A stretch of 64,000 nucleotides of DNA from NCBI RefSeq assembly GCF_023343835.1, contig NC_064437.1, forward strand, positions 10,877,001 to 10,941,000, given 5' to 3'. The stretch's first letter is position 1; the number at the start of each line of letters is the position of its first letter. Position numbers and translations under genes: made by a program. A model generated the notes under the pieces. It saw only the letters and a program-made list of their open reading frames with translations, was not told the DNA's origin and made no database searches. This DNA comes from Lagopus muta (taxonomy: Eukaryota; Chordata; Aves; Galliformes; Phasianidae). This document shows, one piece after another, positions 51,628 to 64,000 of this stretch.

Positions 51628-51951
51628 TGGAGAGTCCAGCGAAGGGCCACTAAGATGGTTAATGGACTGGAGCATCTCTCCTAGGAGGAAAGGTTGAGAG
51701 AGCTGGCAATGCTCATCCTGTAGAAGGCTCGGAGGCAATTTCATCAGTGTGCACAAAAGTCTGAAAGAGGGGATACAAATACCACAGAGTCAGGCTCTCA
51801 TCAGGGGTGTCCAGTGCCAGGACAATAGGTGAGGTGCACAAACTGGAACACAGAAGACTCAGTCTGAACATCAGTAAACAGTTTTTCACAGTGAGGGTGG
51901 CTGAGCACTGGAGCCTTCCAACCCTTGCAATCTCAACCATTTGGTGATTCT
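51628..51951 (+). mobile_element. CR1 LINE 3' fragment with internal deletion
   Basis: It includes gaagggccactaagatggtt, ggactggagcatctctccta, gagagagctggcaatgctca and gtttttcacagtgagggtgg. Then gagcactgg jumps directly to ccttccaaccct, so roughly 100 bp of the usual CR1 3' section is missing. Confidence 0.85.
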
Positions 51952-54900
51952 GCAGCCAATCAAAAATACAGATCCATACTAGAATTAAAATAAAACTGCA
52001 TGAGAGTTAAGTATGGCTTGGGTACTATGTTAAGCATAAGTGTTGCTTTAACAGCACAGAAACAATATTATAGACTGACTATAATATAAAGACTGGCTTA
52101 ATTAAGAAGAATTTCTTTTTAAAGCCATCTGCCTATCACACTGCTAAGGAGGGTGGTTTTGTAGGTTTTGGGTTCTGGCTTTCAATTTTTCTTGACTACT
52201 TTTGCAGTTTCTAAACAAATGCCACCAAGATTTGTGAACAACTTGACAAGGAATTTTATTTTGTGTTTCTGTTACCATTTGTCAAAGTGTTCTCCTACAC
52301 TTCCCCCATTATTTGCAAAAGGTAACTTTTCTTGTGAAATTTTAAAGCAAGTGACAAAATTAGGACCAAGAAAACTGATTTTTCATCCGCTATCATCCAC
52401 CCGTTCATCAGTTTTCTTTCACTGTATTCAATGCAGTCCTTTATCCTCATCTGCAACATATTGCATATTCTAACCCTATTGATTCTTATTAATTTATGAT
52501 CCTTCTACTGCATGTTTTGGCTCAGTTATTTCAGTTTGGCTTTTTGTCAATTAGGTAGCATGCCTCTGTCTCCTAATCCCGATTTAAATCCTATTCTTTA
52601 ATAAATCCTTCATGTAATATTCTCTATCCCAGGAAGGTTTGGATTGTACTGACCTTAAGTCTGGCATTTTCAATGGCAAAGGCTATTACATAGATTATGA
52701 ATTCATAATGTTTGAAATGTGTTACAACAACATGAACAAGGAATTTTATAGTTACAAGATAACATTAATGGATACAGATATGAAAACTGTGCTAATTTCT
52801 AATTTCCAGCTATCTGTTTCCCTGATGATACATTGCACAGTCCTTAAAAGCATTGAAAAACCTGTATGTTGTTCTTACATGAGACCAAAGAGGATGACAA
52901 TGATGGGACCTTGTTATCTTCATCTATAGCAATTATTCTTTCTGCCAGACATGGCTGTTAGATTTTTTTGTTATTTTATCAGACCTGCACATCACCATTC
53001 TGAAAATAGTGTAATACCGTTATTAAGCAGAGAAGGAGAAATTAAGTAAACACAATGCTAAAAACCTTTCAGTCATAAAGAGATGTACAAATATGAAGTG
53101 GCTGATAATGGTTGCCTTCAGCTGAAAGTAGAAATAATTGATACTTACTAATGACGTAAAATATGTAAATATTTGTATTGTTAATATTTTAATATCCAAT
53201 TGATATGAGCTGTTTTATACAAATATGAAGAAAATATAAAGAAGAAAGCAATTACAACCATGCCATTAGGAACTAAATTTTGATATGATACAAAGAAATA
53301 TTCTATATAGGAGCAGAGAAGGGAGAAATTACCATGGAGTCATCCCAGTTACCCAGTGTAAGAAACAAAATTAGAAATTATTCTTAGGAAGAAAAGATCA
53401 ATAACTCAATTCAGGAGTGAAGAACTGCTTACACTCAAAACTTAAGCTGGTTTTGATTGTGGCAGTGATTTAACACTCCAGCTATTTACCACATGCTGTT
53501 TATGAATTGCGTGAAGCATCAACAACCTTTACAATGAGAATTTCAAGTGGAAAAGGAATGCTTGTCTGGATACAAATGTGTCATGCAGTGATGTTATTGA
53601 ATAGGAAATCTGTCATGAGAAAGTGGGGGAGAAGAAGGCTTGTTTCTAAGCAACCTTACACAGCTGAGCTGCTAAAAATGTTTTTTTTTTAGCAGAACAT
53701 CTTGGTAGTCACTGAACAAGAGGAGCTGGAGGTTACAGCAGTACACAGCATGTACCGAAGGCAAAGACATTGCTGGGGATGAGTAGCGTTCAATGTAACT
53801 GAAGCAGGTGTACACAGATACCTTTGCATTTATTTGTTCTGGGAAGGAGGCAGGAAAATCTGCAGCGTAAACTAAGCCAATGAAGAATCACCTGAATTCT
53901 TCAGACATACACAACTTCCAAAGTAACTTTTCTTGCTAGCAGGCAGGAACAAGGCCAGCAAGCAGTGTGGTTCCACCCTCCTACACACTCATCACCTCAA
54001 TGAGGAGTGCTCCAAAACACAGGGAAGTGCTTTGAGAAACGCTCTGTACCTATCACTGAAACAGTGCAAAGCAGTACTACTGCAAGCTAAGCTCTGGCTT
54101 TTCTTGAAGAGAGTGCAGGGGACATTGAACATTCACTTATAAAATATACAATACAAAGCTCAAGCTTTTTCTGAGTTGTTTTTCAATTGAATTCATGTAA
54201 CAATTGAAAACAACGTGATTATTTCCTGCTGACTATTCATGAATGCTTCAGGAATCAGAACACTTGTAGTCACTAAGTCCCTTCAGCACCATGAGGTAAG
54301 AAGGAAATACCAATGTTTGGTTTTGTCTTTAATAAAAACCAATCATTTCAAATCACTAGTAACTGTTTTTCCATTTCTTCTCAGATCAATAGCTGGCAGA
54401 TACTCTGTTAAAGGGAATAAGCTAGCTACTTAGAATGACTGACCAAAAATATTCAGTACTTCTTGGAGAGAATGCCTTGTAGAAGAACCAAAGTTTCACA
54501 TGGTCGTGCTCTCTTTAACCTTTCTTGGAACAGCAATTATACCCCTCACGACTCAATTGAAAAACAAAGTGCAGTAAGCTGATAAGTCTCAGATATTTTC
54601 ACGTGTATTAAGACACAGGAAATATCTTTTTGGCCACTCATTTTTGGGTGCAACATCATAGCTTCTAAAGGGCTAGGCTTTACAGAATATTCTCAGTTTA
54701 CAGCACTTGCTGTTGTGACAATTGAGTTTTTGGTCTAATAACAATTGCCTTTTGTTGCTGGAATGCTCTCAAGTGTGATGCAGGTTCTCACTGCACACCA
54801 TGGCATTCTTTTGTATTTGTCATTCAATTTCTCAGCTTTGCCAGAGAGGCTGTTAATATAACACCACTTGTTTCCAGCCATCAGACAAGTCTTACCTTTA

Positions 54901-55236
54901 AGAATTGGGTTTTTAATTAGAAACCCATCATTTGGCATATTTTGAGTGCATTCAGGCTAAGAGGGAATATTGAAAAATTGGCTTCAGTGAATCCTATCAA
55001 AGACTTACAGAACAAAAGAGCATCCAATTATTTTCTTGCAAAAACAAGGCTTTTGAGACAGCCTTAGCTAGTCTGAGGAAAACTTAAACTAATTAATGAA
55101 GAGGTTATATGACTGTGAAGCAAATACATCCCTGAACAAGTCATTATTAAACTGATACCTATGAAATGTAATAATAGTAGGTAAGCTTCAAGTAAATTCT
55201 TTTAAAATATAGTTAGCTTCTTCTAAGGTTTTCCTT

Positions 55237-55268
55237 GAATCATACAATGGTTTGGTTTGGAAGAGAAG
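55237..55268 (-). mobile_element. Very short CR1 terminus
   Basis: The words aatcatacaatggtttgg and tttggaaga match the CR1 end in reverse orientation over about 30 bp only. Confidence 0.5.
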
Positions 55269-58200
55269 CATATCTCAAATCTACAAAACATGAACACAAT
55301 TTTGTGCCTCAAGGGAAACTACAAGTTAATAACCAAAGTATTTCTTCCATACCCTTCCAGTGTTAGACCACACCGGTAAATGCAGCAGCATATGCAAAGA
55401 AGAGATTGCTTACCCCCGCCCCACTCTGGTATGTCAAAAATCTAGGAAAAGTAGATGTAAAAAAGCCTGAAAGATAATAAAAACTTTCTGATCAGCAGTG
55501 ACAAGCAATCTATTGAATTAAGTAAATTGCATAGCCCAATCTTAGCTGCAAATGCAGAATGTTTTATAATTAGAAAATGTGACAGCTCACTTGAAAAGCA
55601 ACAAGCAAAACCAAAGTTTAATGGAAGGAAAAAAGGCCCTCAAAGAGATTTACTCTCATTATGATGAGAGGAAACAAGCTCTCGATTAAAAGTTGTTGCC
55701 ATGCAGTGACAATTCTGCTTGCAGCTTGCTGTCAGTTCCCAGAGCACATATACAAAACCGGGCTGCTGGGAACAGGAAGCTTCAAGCGCACTGAAAAAAA
55801 GCAGACTCTGTTGCTACCAGGGCTATAACAACATTTCCAGCCTGACTGCCTATCAGAGCACAAAACCTAAATTCAAGGGTGATGAAAGTACCCTAAAAGC
55901 TTATGCAGAAGCAAAAATGAAATATTCGTAAAATGGATGAGCAACAGCACATTTGAAGCTCATTTTAATTAAAACATTCTGGATTAAACCAGAAGGTCAT
56001 CGTGCAGCATTTACTATGTTTTGTACCAGCATTTTGACTCCATTTTCTCTACATCTTGAAGACCCAGCCCAAGATATAGATACAGTTCTCCAAGCAGTTC
56101 CATTAAAATATGACAAAGAGCAAATGGCACATCCACATTAGCAGGGGTGGATTTTGATTGGAACTACTGCATTTCAAAATTTGGCAAACATCAATGAAAT
56201 TATTTATAACAGCCAGACCTACAGTATACTATATTAATCATCTGCTTTATCTGTGAGAATATAGGGAGCATCTGGTATAACAGCAGCTTTATTTATATGT
56301 ACAGTACAGCAGTAATCATTGCACATCTGAGTAAAATGACCATAAGTATCCAGAAACCCTCTGGGTTTCTAATGTTGAATATCAGTTGCGTGCATTTCTC
56401 TTTTACCAGTAGAGGAATCAAGTTGAATTACATCTTGTTTGACAGAGAAACTCTTTAAGAACTGAAGCGTGGCGCAGAAAAGAAAATGGACTCTGGAAAA
56501 CTTAGAGGACAGTTGAGAAACTCTGTCCTTCAATGCTTTTGATAAAGAGCAGAGAAAGCCAGAGTCTAATCTTTAGGGATAACTACAAAACAATGATAAT
56601 GCAAAAGCATCCAGATAGATGAAAGAGCTGGACAGGCAGGCATACCTACAGAGAAAAGATACTTAATAGAAATGTACTGAAGTCAATGAACAATCTGTTC
56701 AGTTCAAGTTGTCATGGAAACTACCCTATTAAATGTTAAAAAAAAGTCAGCTCTAGAAACAAAATACTACTGTTTGTCTGTTACAAAGTGCTCCCTTAAT
56801 AAGCTCAAACTAAGTGTATGTGGTGCTTCTGTATCATTTGGTTAGCTTGAAGGTTTCTGTCTTTCAAAATCACCATGGTGCACTGTACTAAAGGCACAAG
56901 AATAAAAGCCAAGTGCTCGCTTTTTCCCCATGCAAACCATAGCAAAATTGGCAAGAAAAATTGCCATGAACTCAATTTGCATTTAATTTGGAAATAGTTG
57001 TTCTTCCTTTTGCAGAAATTATTTAGCTTTACTTTCTGATGCTGCACGTGTTAGGGGAATTAACTGCTCAGGATAGATGAAATCTTCATGTCTCCATTTC
57101 TTTTCTGCATTTGAACCCAGAGCAGTCCCCTGCCACTGTGGTCAGACAGGGCATGGCTACCCCTCAGCGAGGACAGGGTTACAAGGAGGGTGAGCTCACT
57201 TGAGTTACTGGAGATTTAAACACATTGACAGCATTGTTCTTCAAGATGTGCCACATTTATGCTCTACTGAATATTTCTGCAGCAACTCAGGCAGCTCTGT
57301 GACTTGCACAAGATGCCTGTAGAACAAGACATTACAATTTACCATATTTCACCTGCATTTTCCTGGAAATAGCATCAGGATAACACACCTTTTTTCCCCC
57401 TCATACTAGCTTGCTTCTCTGCTGGCAAATCTAGAGGCCTTCTCCTTCCACGCACAAACAACTTTGCAGCTGAATTTATGAGTACTACCCATTACATGGC
57501 TACCTTTACATTTCACATTGCTCCTAAAGCTGATAAAGAAACACACAGATGTTTCTAAATTCTCCTATATTTAGGCACATCAGTCAGGGCTGTGGGTAGG
57601 TTCTGTTCACATCCAGCACCCCAGGAGACCTCTACCAAAGCCCTTCCTTCAAAGTATTTCAGCAGCAATTCCTGTACTTTAAAGCATTGAAGAAACAGAA
57701 CATTTTTTTGTAGAAAGTATTTACTAATCTCATTTCTACTTCTGTGTTTCAAATTGCAGTGATTACAAGGATACTATTTTGCTTTAATGGATACAGAATT
57801 GCTCTTTAAATAACTTATTTGCATTATTTTGAAGCAGCAGAATGGCTTCCCTGGGTACAGTAGCAATACTTAAAAAAAAAATAATAATCCTCAGTGTATC
57901 CTCTTGAAACCATATATTTCCTATTTAGTTTATTTTTTCTCCTCACGTACCCAGTAATTATGCAGTCATCTTTAGTAATTTGGGCTTACATACTGGTTGA
58001 AAAGAGGAAGAACTGACCTATTTTTACAGTCCCTTCATAATAGAGCATCTTGGATCTGTGGATTTCTTAAAGTTAAAATCCTTCTCAACAGATTACTTCT
58101 TTATAATTTCTGTAGAAAATTCCTTTTGAAAGCTATAAAGTACCTAATAAAACATAAATGGGCGTTCCAGTAAACCTACAACAGGCCTGGTCAAAAGTTA

Positions 58201-61074
58201 AGCTGGTCTCAAAGGTCTTGGACAGAGAAAAAATTGAGCACAGTTGTCAACTTATATTTCAGTAGCAGCAATCATAGATCTGAGGCCACAGGCTGCTCTC
58301 ATTTTACAACACCCTGTCCATGTCTTTCTCCATGCCAAGTTCTTCCAGGCAACGCTCTACTTCCGTATTTTAAAAGGCCTGCTCTCATTAGTTACATTTC
58401 TTCCCTCTTTCTCCCTGCTGTAATTCTGCATGCTGTCTGTGCATGCATCTGCTTTTCTGTAAATGGCAGATGTAACCGAGGCATAGCAACACTTGCTGCC
58501 TCCAGACCTGATCACCTGCCACACCAGGGAGAGACGCCTGCTAACTTTTGCTGTGCTATCCTGAAATAAAACTGCCTCTCCCCCACTATGCAGTACTGAA
58601 TTATGACTGGCAGTTTAAAGAACAGAGCTTTATAGCAAAATGTGTTACTGTGCATCTTGGACAAGTGCTGCAGCAGGTGACACTGCGTGTGGGTTAGAAA
58701 AAGCTTAGCAGGGAGCAAGAGAAAAGACATTTCTGAGCATACTGCCTGTTGTAGACATCGCTAGCAGAGGACAAATACTTTCATCTTAAAGAATAATACA
58801 AAGGGAGTGAAAATGAAATGTCCTCAGAAAACTCAGGAGATTACAAGTGAAAGGCACGTTCTGCCCTCTGCTCTTTGCTGTCTTTGTTCTTAAAGACAGT
58901 TTGAATTGCTGCAACATCTTTAATTCTAAAAGACAAGTTACTTTTTACAGCTTACCTCACCTGTCTTGGAGTTGCATTTTCATGAAGTAATAGAGCTGAT
59001 GCTAGCAAAATAAATGACTGGTGAAGATAATGCATGCAATCAGAAGTATAACATCTTGTAGGTTATCTGTGGAAATTAACTCATGAAGTTTTAGTTCTTC
59101 CAAAAGAAGCAATTACTGAATTCCACCTCATATGTTTCTTGACAAAGCATTTATATATTTGTGCCACAATCTTACTGGAAATTTAATTGAGATTTCATCT
59201 GTTCTCTAAACTAAAAAGCAAATAAAACTTCCTTCCAGCTCCGCAGATAGTGCCAATGGCATGCAATGTGAGAGACCCTTTTGTTAGCAGTGTCATTAGC
59301 AGCCTGAGAGCAGGAGCTGAGCACCATTGAGGATGCACTTTCCCCTGCTGCAGTGGCCTGATGTAAATTTAAGCTCCCCCATGGGTGCTTAAATGCCCCA
59401 AGGAGCATAAATACTCCACACACAGAAGAATCATTTTAGGAGTGGTGGCAAGTTACAGAAAAAAAACATGCTGAAAGGAAAAGTAATAATTTCTGGAAAT
59501 AACTTTGTAGGTACAGGGAACTTTCTTAACAATAGACCTATTGAAGAGTAACAAACCTGTATGCAATACTGTATTTTAAAATGTGCAGTAGATAATAACT
59601 ATGCACAGAAAACGTGGGCACCAAGTGTTGCCACTGCATTCAAGTCACAAAGATACATTGAAAAAGCCTCAGTTCTTCTTCAAGTCAGATTTTCAACCCA
59701 AATTCAGAGTCCAGTTTACCAGAACACTCTTACGCTGCTCTGATCACGCCAAGTGCTGCTACCCTGCTGGAAAATGTGTTCTCACCCCAAATCCTAGGTT
59801 TGTCCTTTTAAAGTTCATTACTGTGATTCTTTTTTCTACCATGATTGTGTCCAGAAATCAATATCAAGCTAATGCATTTTTTCTTGCTTAATAATCACAC
59901 ACATTTTATGTCTTGCATGTTCTTTAAATCAAGATATTTATGATCTCGGTTTGCAAGTGGAAATCAATTTGTTTTAACATTACTGTATAGGTATTATAAG
60001 GTTTATTTTATGAGGACGGTAGCATAGAAATGCTTGTCTTTGCTAAAATCCCAGAAGCAAGAGGGAAAAGCATTCTGTAGATGTTATTACAAAAAACCAT
60101 TTGGTCTGCACTTCCTGGTTGCACGCACAACAAACAAACAAAAATCACCTCAAATAACATTAGCGCTGTTCTCTCGTCTTAATTACTATTCATCTCTTTT
60201 ACCACAAGTAACTCCAATGAGCAGTGTGAACTGTGTAAGAAAATACACCTTTGGGGGAAGAAAAACCTCCAAGTCAGGGTGTATTCACACTGTATCTCAT
60301 TTACACACATTCATTAGCTCTGGACCAGGGGAGGTCAGAGTACAGCAGCCCCTTCTTTCCAGAGCCATATTTCAAAACAAAGTGTGCAGAAAGCAGCTCA
60401 GCTTCGAAAAGCTATTCAAGTCTTAAACCTAATTTAAAGGCAAGGAACAATACGGCTCATAAAAATCAGCTCCCAGGGACCACTGCCCATACATAAAACT
60501 TGCAACTAACCCAGTGTATCTCCTCAAAACCAAACGTTTGCTCTTACAGGAAAACAGGAATTTAGAAGACAAATTCCACAGCTCAGAGCTGACTGCACCC
60601 AATTTCTTCTGATGTTCAGCTTCACCCAGCTAAGGCTTGCCCAGAGTCTTCACATTTTGTGATCTGAATGCAGATGAGCTGCATCTATAAGGGCCCATTC
60701 CAATTTTGATAAGCAGAGACTGCATACATCTAATCTGAAAGACCTTCCCTTAGGATTAGGCACATGCCTATTAAGCTTGGTTACAAACACATAGCAAACT
60801 AAAACACGCACAGGTGGTGACAGACTGGACTGGGCTCAAGCAGAAAAGTTTCATATCCAGATGATGCTTGACAGACATCTTACACTGCTTTCTGATTCCC
60901 TTGACCAACCTTAATCAGTGAGTTTACTTAATTGACAGCTGAATTTGATTATAAGGTACTAGATGTTTGCAAATGATGCTTCTACATCTGAAACTGAATT
61001 TCATATTGTGTTATTAAGGACTAAGAATTCAAAGCAAATATACTCCAATCTAAACAGGTGAAAGTGAAAATCTA

Positions 61075-61193
61075 AGTCCTAGATCTGCCTTTTCTTTCAT
61101 ATATAATTGTGTCCTTATTGATAAGTCACTTAATATCTCTTTTGAAGTGCAGATAATGCCCTTACCTAATGGAATCACAGGGAAGAGTTATGT
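61075..61193 (+). mobile_element. Possible MIR-like SINE relic
   Basis: The words gataagtcacttaatatctc, then gcagataatgcccttaccta and ggaagagttatg, follow the order of the MIR core and tail. The match is by eye and diverged. Confidence 0.45.
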
Positions 61194-61889
61194 AAAAAAG
61201 GAAAAAAAAAAAGAAAAAAAGTAAAACACTACAGATGCAGAACATTTTAACATAGCAAAGTAGATCTACAGCATGCTGAAAAATTGATGGTTGTGTACAC
61301 CTACATCCCCATTGAAAGAGTGCTGATGAGATCACTTAAATAAAGCCACATACTCAGTTCTTACTTGGACTGCACAAATGATGTTATTTGTATTAATTAT
61401 ACTTGTGTTATTCCTTTTTCTTTACTCACATGTTAAGTTTTGCTCTCAACAAATATTTCCTACACAGAGAAACATGCCATTTTCATTTGTTTAAAGGATT
61501 TGTGCCTGATATGTTCCATTGAATTTTTACATTCTTAAAGTTAATCCTTAAAATTGTGTGTAATTTTAGGCACAAGTCAGTGCAATTTCAGTTCAATCTC
61601 ATTCTATTGCCAAATTGAGTTTGTAGATAAAAAGAGAATATCAGGTGTTCAAAACTGAGGAAAATAAGCAGTAGGATACAGAAGCAGCATGCATTTACTG
61701 CTATTCTCTTTGTAACATATTTTGAGTTAGTTATGCTTGAATTTGATTGAAATGTATCAGTGTGTTATAGAAACACCAAATGTTCATTCTCTTCCCTAAG
61801 GACTTCAAAGACAATTGAAAAATATGTTTTAATTCCAAACTTACAAAGTCAAAGGTGTAGAACAGTTTACTTGAAAAGGTCTATGTAGA

Positions 61890-61942
61890 TATACATACAC
61901 ACACACACATACACATCCATATACACAAACACACATATATAG
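61890..61942. repeat. Imperfect (CA)n/(TA)n microsatellite
   Basis: Alternating ac and at dinucleotides run with interruptions across about 50 bp. Frames read through it on the minus strand are repeat artefacts. Confidence 0.85.
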
Positions 61943-64000
61943 ATAGGTCTTCCCCACATCACTCCCCCCTTTTTTTTTGCCAGTATTGCACAAGTATGAC
62001 AGACACACATGTGGAAAATATTCAGCTGATAACATACAGATTGCTGTCAGACTCAGATCAGCCTTATTTAGAGTTCTGCTGCTATTTATTTTTTAAAATC
62101 TTATGCCAAATAACTCAGAAGGAGGGGTGGAAAAACTCACTGAAGAAAAACATGAAGTTACTTCCAATTTCAATATTATCCAGATCTGTAATACAGATTG
62201 GTTTTTCTTGCTGAAGATAGAGTATTCCTTCCAGGATTTCCTATCAGCAATGACTGGAACTGAATGATCTTTCCATACACAGCTTAGCCTCCTTTTTAAT
62301 TTTAGTTTATTTTTGCCCTTGGTAACTTTGGCTGCCAGTTCTCAGTTGAATTTTTCTTGGTATGTACAGATACATTCCTGTTTGCAATTTCAGTGTGCAC
62401 AGCGTCTTTATTTCACTGAACTGCTTCATTAGCTGACTGTGTGGAGCTCATCCCCCTGTAGCTACATGTCACTTGATTCATACAACCGTAACGCTTTATA
62501 CCATGGGAAAGATAGTATAAATGCCCACCTTCTGCACATTTCTAAAGTTGTTCACACAAGCTTCTTCTTTTCCCTAAGTAATCAGACTCATCACTTCAAA
62601 ATATCATTATATCCAGAGTGACTTCTAAAAATGACTGACCAAACTCTACCTGATAGCATACACCCAGTTCTTCAAAATAAAATCGGCCATGGAATTTCTT
62701 ATAAGCTTTCTCTGTTTGGTCACATTCCTCCTGAACTGGTTTGCTTAAAGATAAATTCTTTTCTGAGAACTGATGCAGTGCTGTAAAGGAGCTGTATGAA
62801 GTGCTTTTCCCTGCAAATGTCATTTTATTGATATAGAGCTTTCTATACTATTGTGTTGTTAAGATAGGTTTGTTAAGCATCTGAATAATCCTGTTTAGCA
62901 CTGACTAATGAAAGCAACTTCTCTCCCTTTCTCTGTTATACTACTCATAGCATTTTCTTTTCTGAAGGTTTTCCCTGATGCAAATTGAATATTTAATCAT
63001 AATTGTTTTGTTTCTTTGCCTCTGTTCTCCTTAACCCATGGTTATTTGTGCACGTTTTAAAGTTTCTAAGAGGAACTCTGCTATATCTATTGAAAATTGA
63101 ATAAAACGTATCAGGCACTTTACACCACTATTTTCACAAAGCATGCAGCAACAATAGGGCAATAAGAACTTATTAATGTGGGTGGGGAAAAAAAAGACTG
63201 GAACAGAGACTGAAACAGAAAACCTCTCGCCTCAGGCAACAAACATTCACAGCAATTATATTTTAATCCTAACAAAAAAAAGTCCCATTGGGAAAAAAAA
63301 TGTTTTACTGCTTTCTCTGAAGTGATATTTTGTAAGTGCCCAAGTTCACTAATAGCAAAACTCAAAGATTTGGAGAATTCTGTATCATCTCCTTGCTGCA
63401 AACTGTGACTTGCTGTCAGCTTGTTTTATTATGGAAATAACCTCACATCCAGCAATGATAGGCACAACTTACACTCATTAACCTGTACATACCCACTGCC
63501 ATTCAGTTATTTACTGATAGCAACTTACATGACAAGCCAGAAGCCTGCATTTTCCAACTCTGAAGGCAAATATCAGCTAGAGACAGATGGAGAAGTCTGC
63601 TGGCTGTATAGAATCCAATATATTGTTTACACTGACAGAGCAGTTATGTGACCAGCTGTGCCCCACTGACTGTTTCCAGATAATATGTGTAGGTGTTACC
63701 TGGCTTTAAAGGCAGCTGAAGTCACACTTTTCTCCAGAGTTCATTAGCAAAAGTTCTGTTCCTCACCTGGCTTTTAATTAAACACAAACAGCTACGCTGA
63801 GAATATTGAAACTGTTCTGCTACTCTGTCATTATATTCCTGATAGCAACAGCCAGTTTATATTTTAGGATCTGGTGACATTAACTAAATCCAACAGCTCT
63901 TTTCCATACTACTTTGGCAACTAGGCAGAACAGTGCTTTCAAGCCAACAGAGATGAAGCTGTTCACAAGTTAGAGGCCTACTGCTGGAAACACACAATTA

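Larger units (their letters stand above)
50965..64000 (+). other. AK5 intron 8, 5' part
   Basis: The remaining 13 kb after exon 8 shows no exon that would encode the second kinase domain; I looked for a second GGPGSGKG loop and a second DG-x-PR signature. It holds a CR1 fragment at 51628-51951, a tiny CR1 tail at 55237-55268, microsatellites at 51490-51528 and 61890-61942, and a possible MIR-like relic at 61075-61193. It is assumed to be intron because the second half of the gene must lie downstream. Confidence 0.75.

Noticed and set aside
52639..52929. 96-codon open frame in intron 8
   Set aside because: It has no recognisable domain or splice context, and its codon content looks like AT-rich intron.
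53507..53692. Frame containing SGKG, considered as a second P-loop exon
   Set aside because: The flanking residues do not match [10 protein letters not shown], the following residues are unlike an adenylate kinase, and no suitable splice sites fit.
55953..56141. 62-codon frame considered as a later AK5 exon
   Set aside because: No kinase motif is present and the sequence does not match the expected second domain.
1..64000. tRNA, rRNA, CRISPR arrays, viral genes, toxin genes
   Set aside because: Nothing with the expected structure or motifs was seen by eye on either strand; a covariance-model scan was not possible.

Overview
The window is vertebrate nuclear DNA, most likely from a bird and possibly a galliform such as chicken. 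Three things point there: exons with GT/AG splice signals scattered through long AT-rich introns, a CpG-island promoter, and interspersed repeats that are mostly 3' fragments of CR1 LINEs, including the CR1 tail related to 'gattctatga'. There are no bacterial-style operons. Long open frames are absent apart from chance ones. The species call is inference; the CR1 and exon evidence is read from the sequence.

The only protein-coding gene I can support is AK5 (adenylate kinase 5) on the + strand, entered at its 5' end. Eight coding exons give 1059 nt, or 353 codons, in one uninterrupted frame: 2164-2223, 3769-3955, 4964-5131, 10713-10882, 11010-11123, 22643-22834, 44099-44189 and 50888-50964. 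They encode an N-terminal RIIa/Dpy-30-like docking helix pair (about residues 5-48), a linker, the complete first adenylate kinase domain (P-loop 139-147, DGFPR 218-222, short LID around 257-267) and an acidic linker. The second kinase domain known in the AK5 family is not in the window and should lie beyond 64000, because 13 kb of intron 8 is still running at the window end.

Layout: 1-1880 is intergenic or upstream sequence with old CR1 pieces. About 1880-2430 is a TATA-less CpG island holding exon 1. From 2224 to 5131 come two small introns and exons 2-3. 5132-10712 is intron 3. Exons 4 and 5 (10713-11123) are separated by only 127 bp. 11124-22642 is intron 5, 22835-44098 is the 21-kb intron 6, 44190-50887 is intron 7, and 50965-64000 is the start of intron 8. 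The introns hold CR1 fragments, a few possible MIR-like relics, microsatellites, short tandem duplications and some palindromes.

I found no exotic or undescribed system. The most useful observations concern the exon/intron architecture (P-loop glycine codon split by an intron, in-frame skippable exons), a cluster of three overlapping palindromes at 7604-7651, and a few AT-rich, homeodomain-motif-rich intronic stretches that may be conserved non-coding elements.
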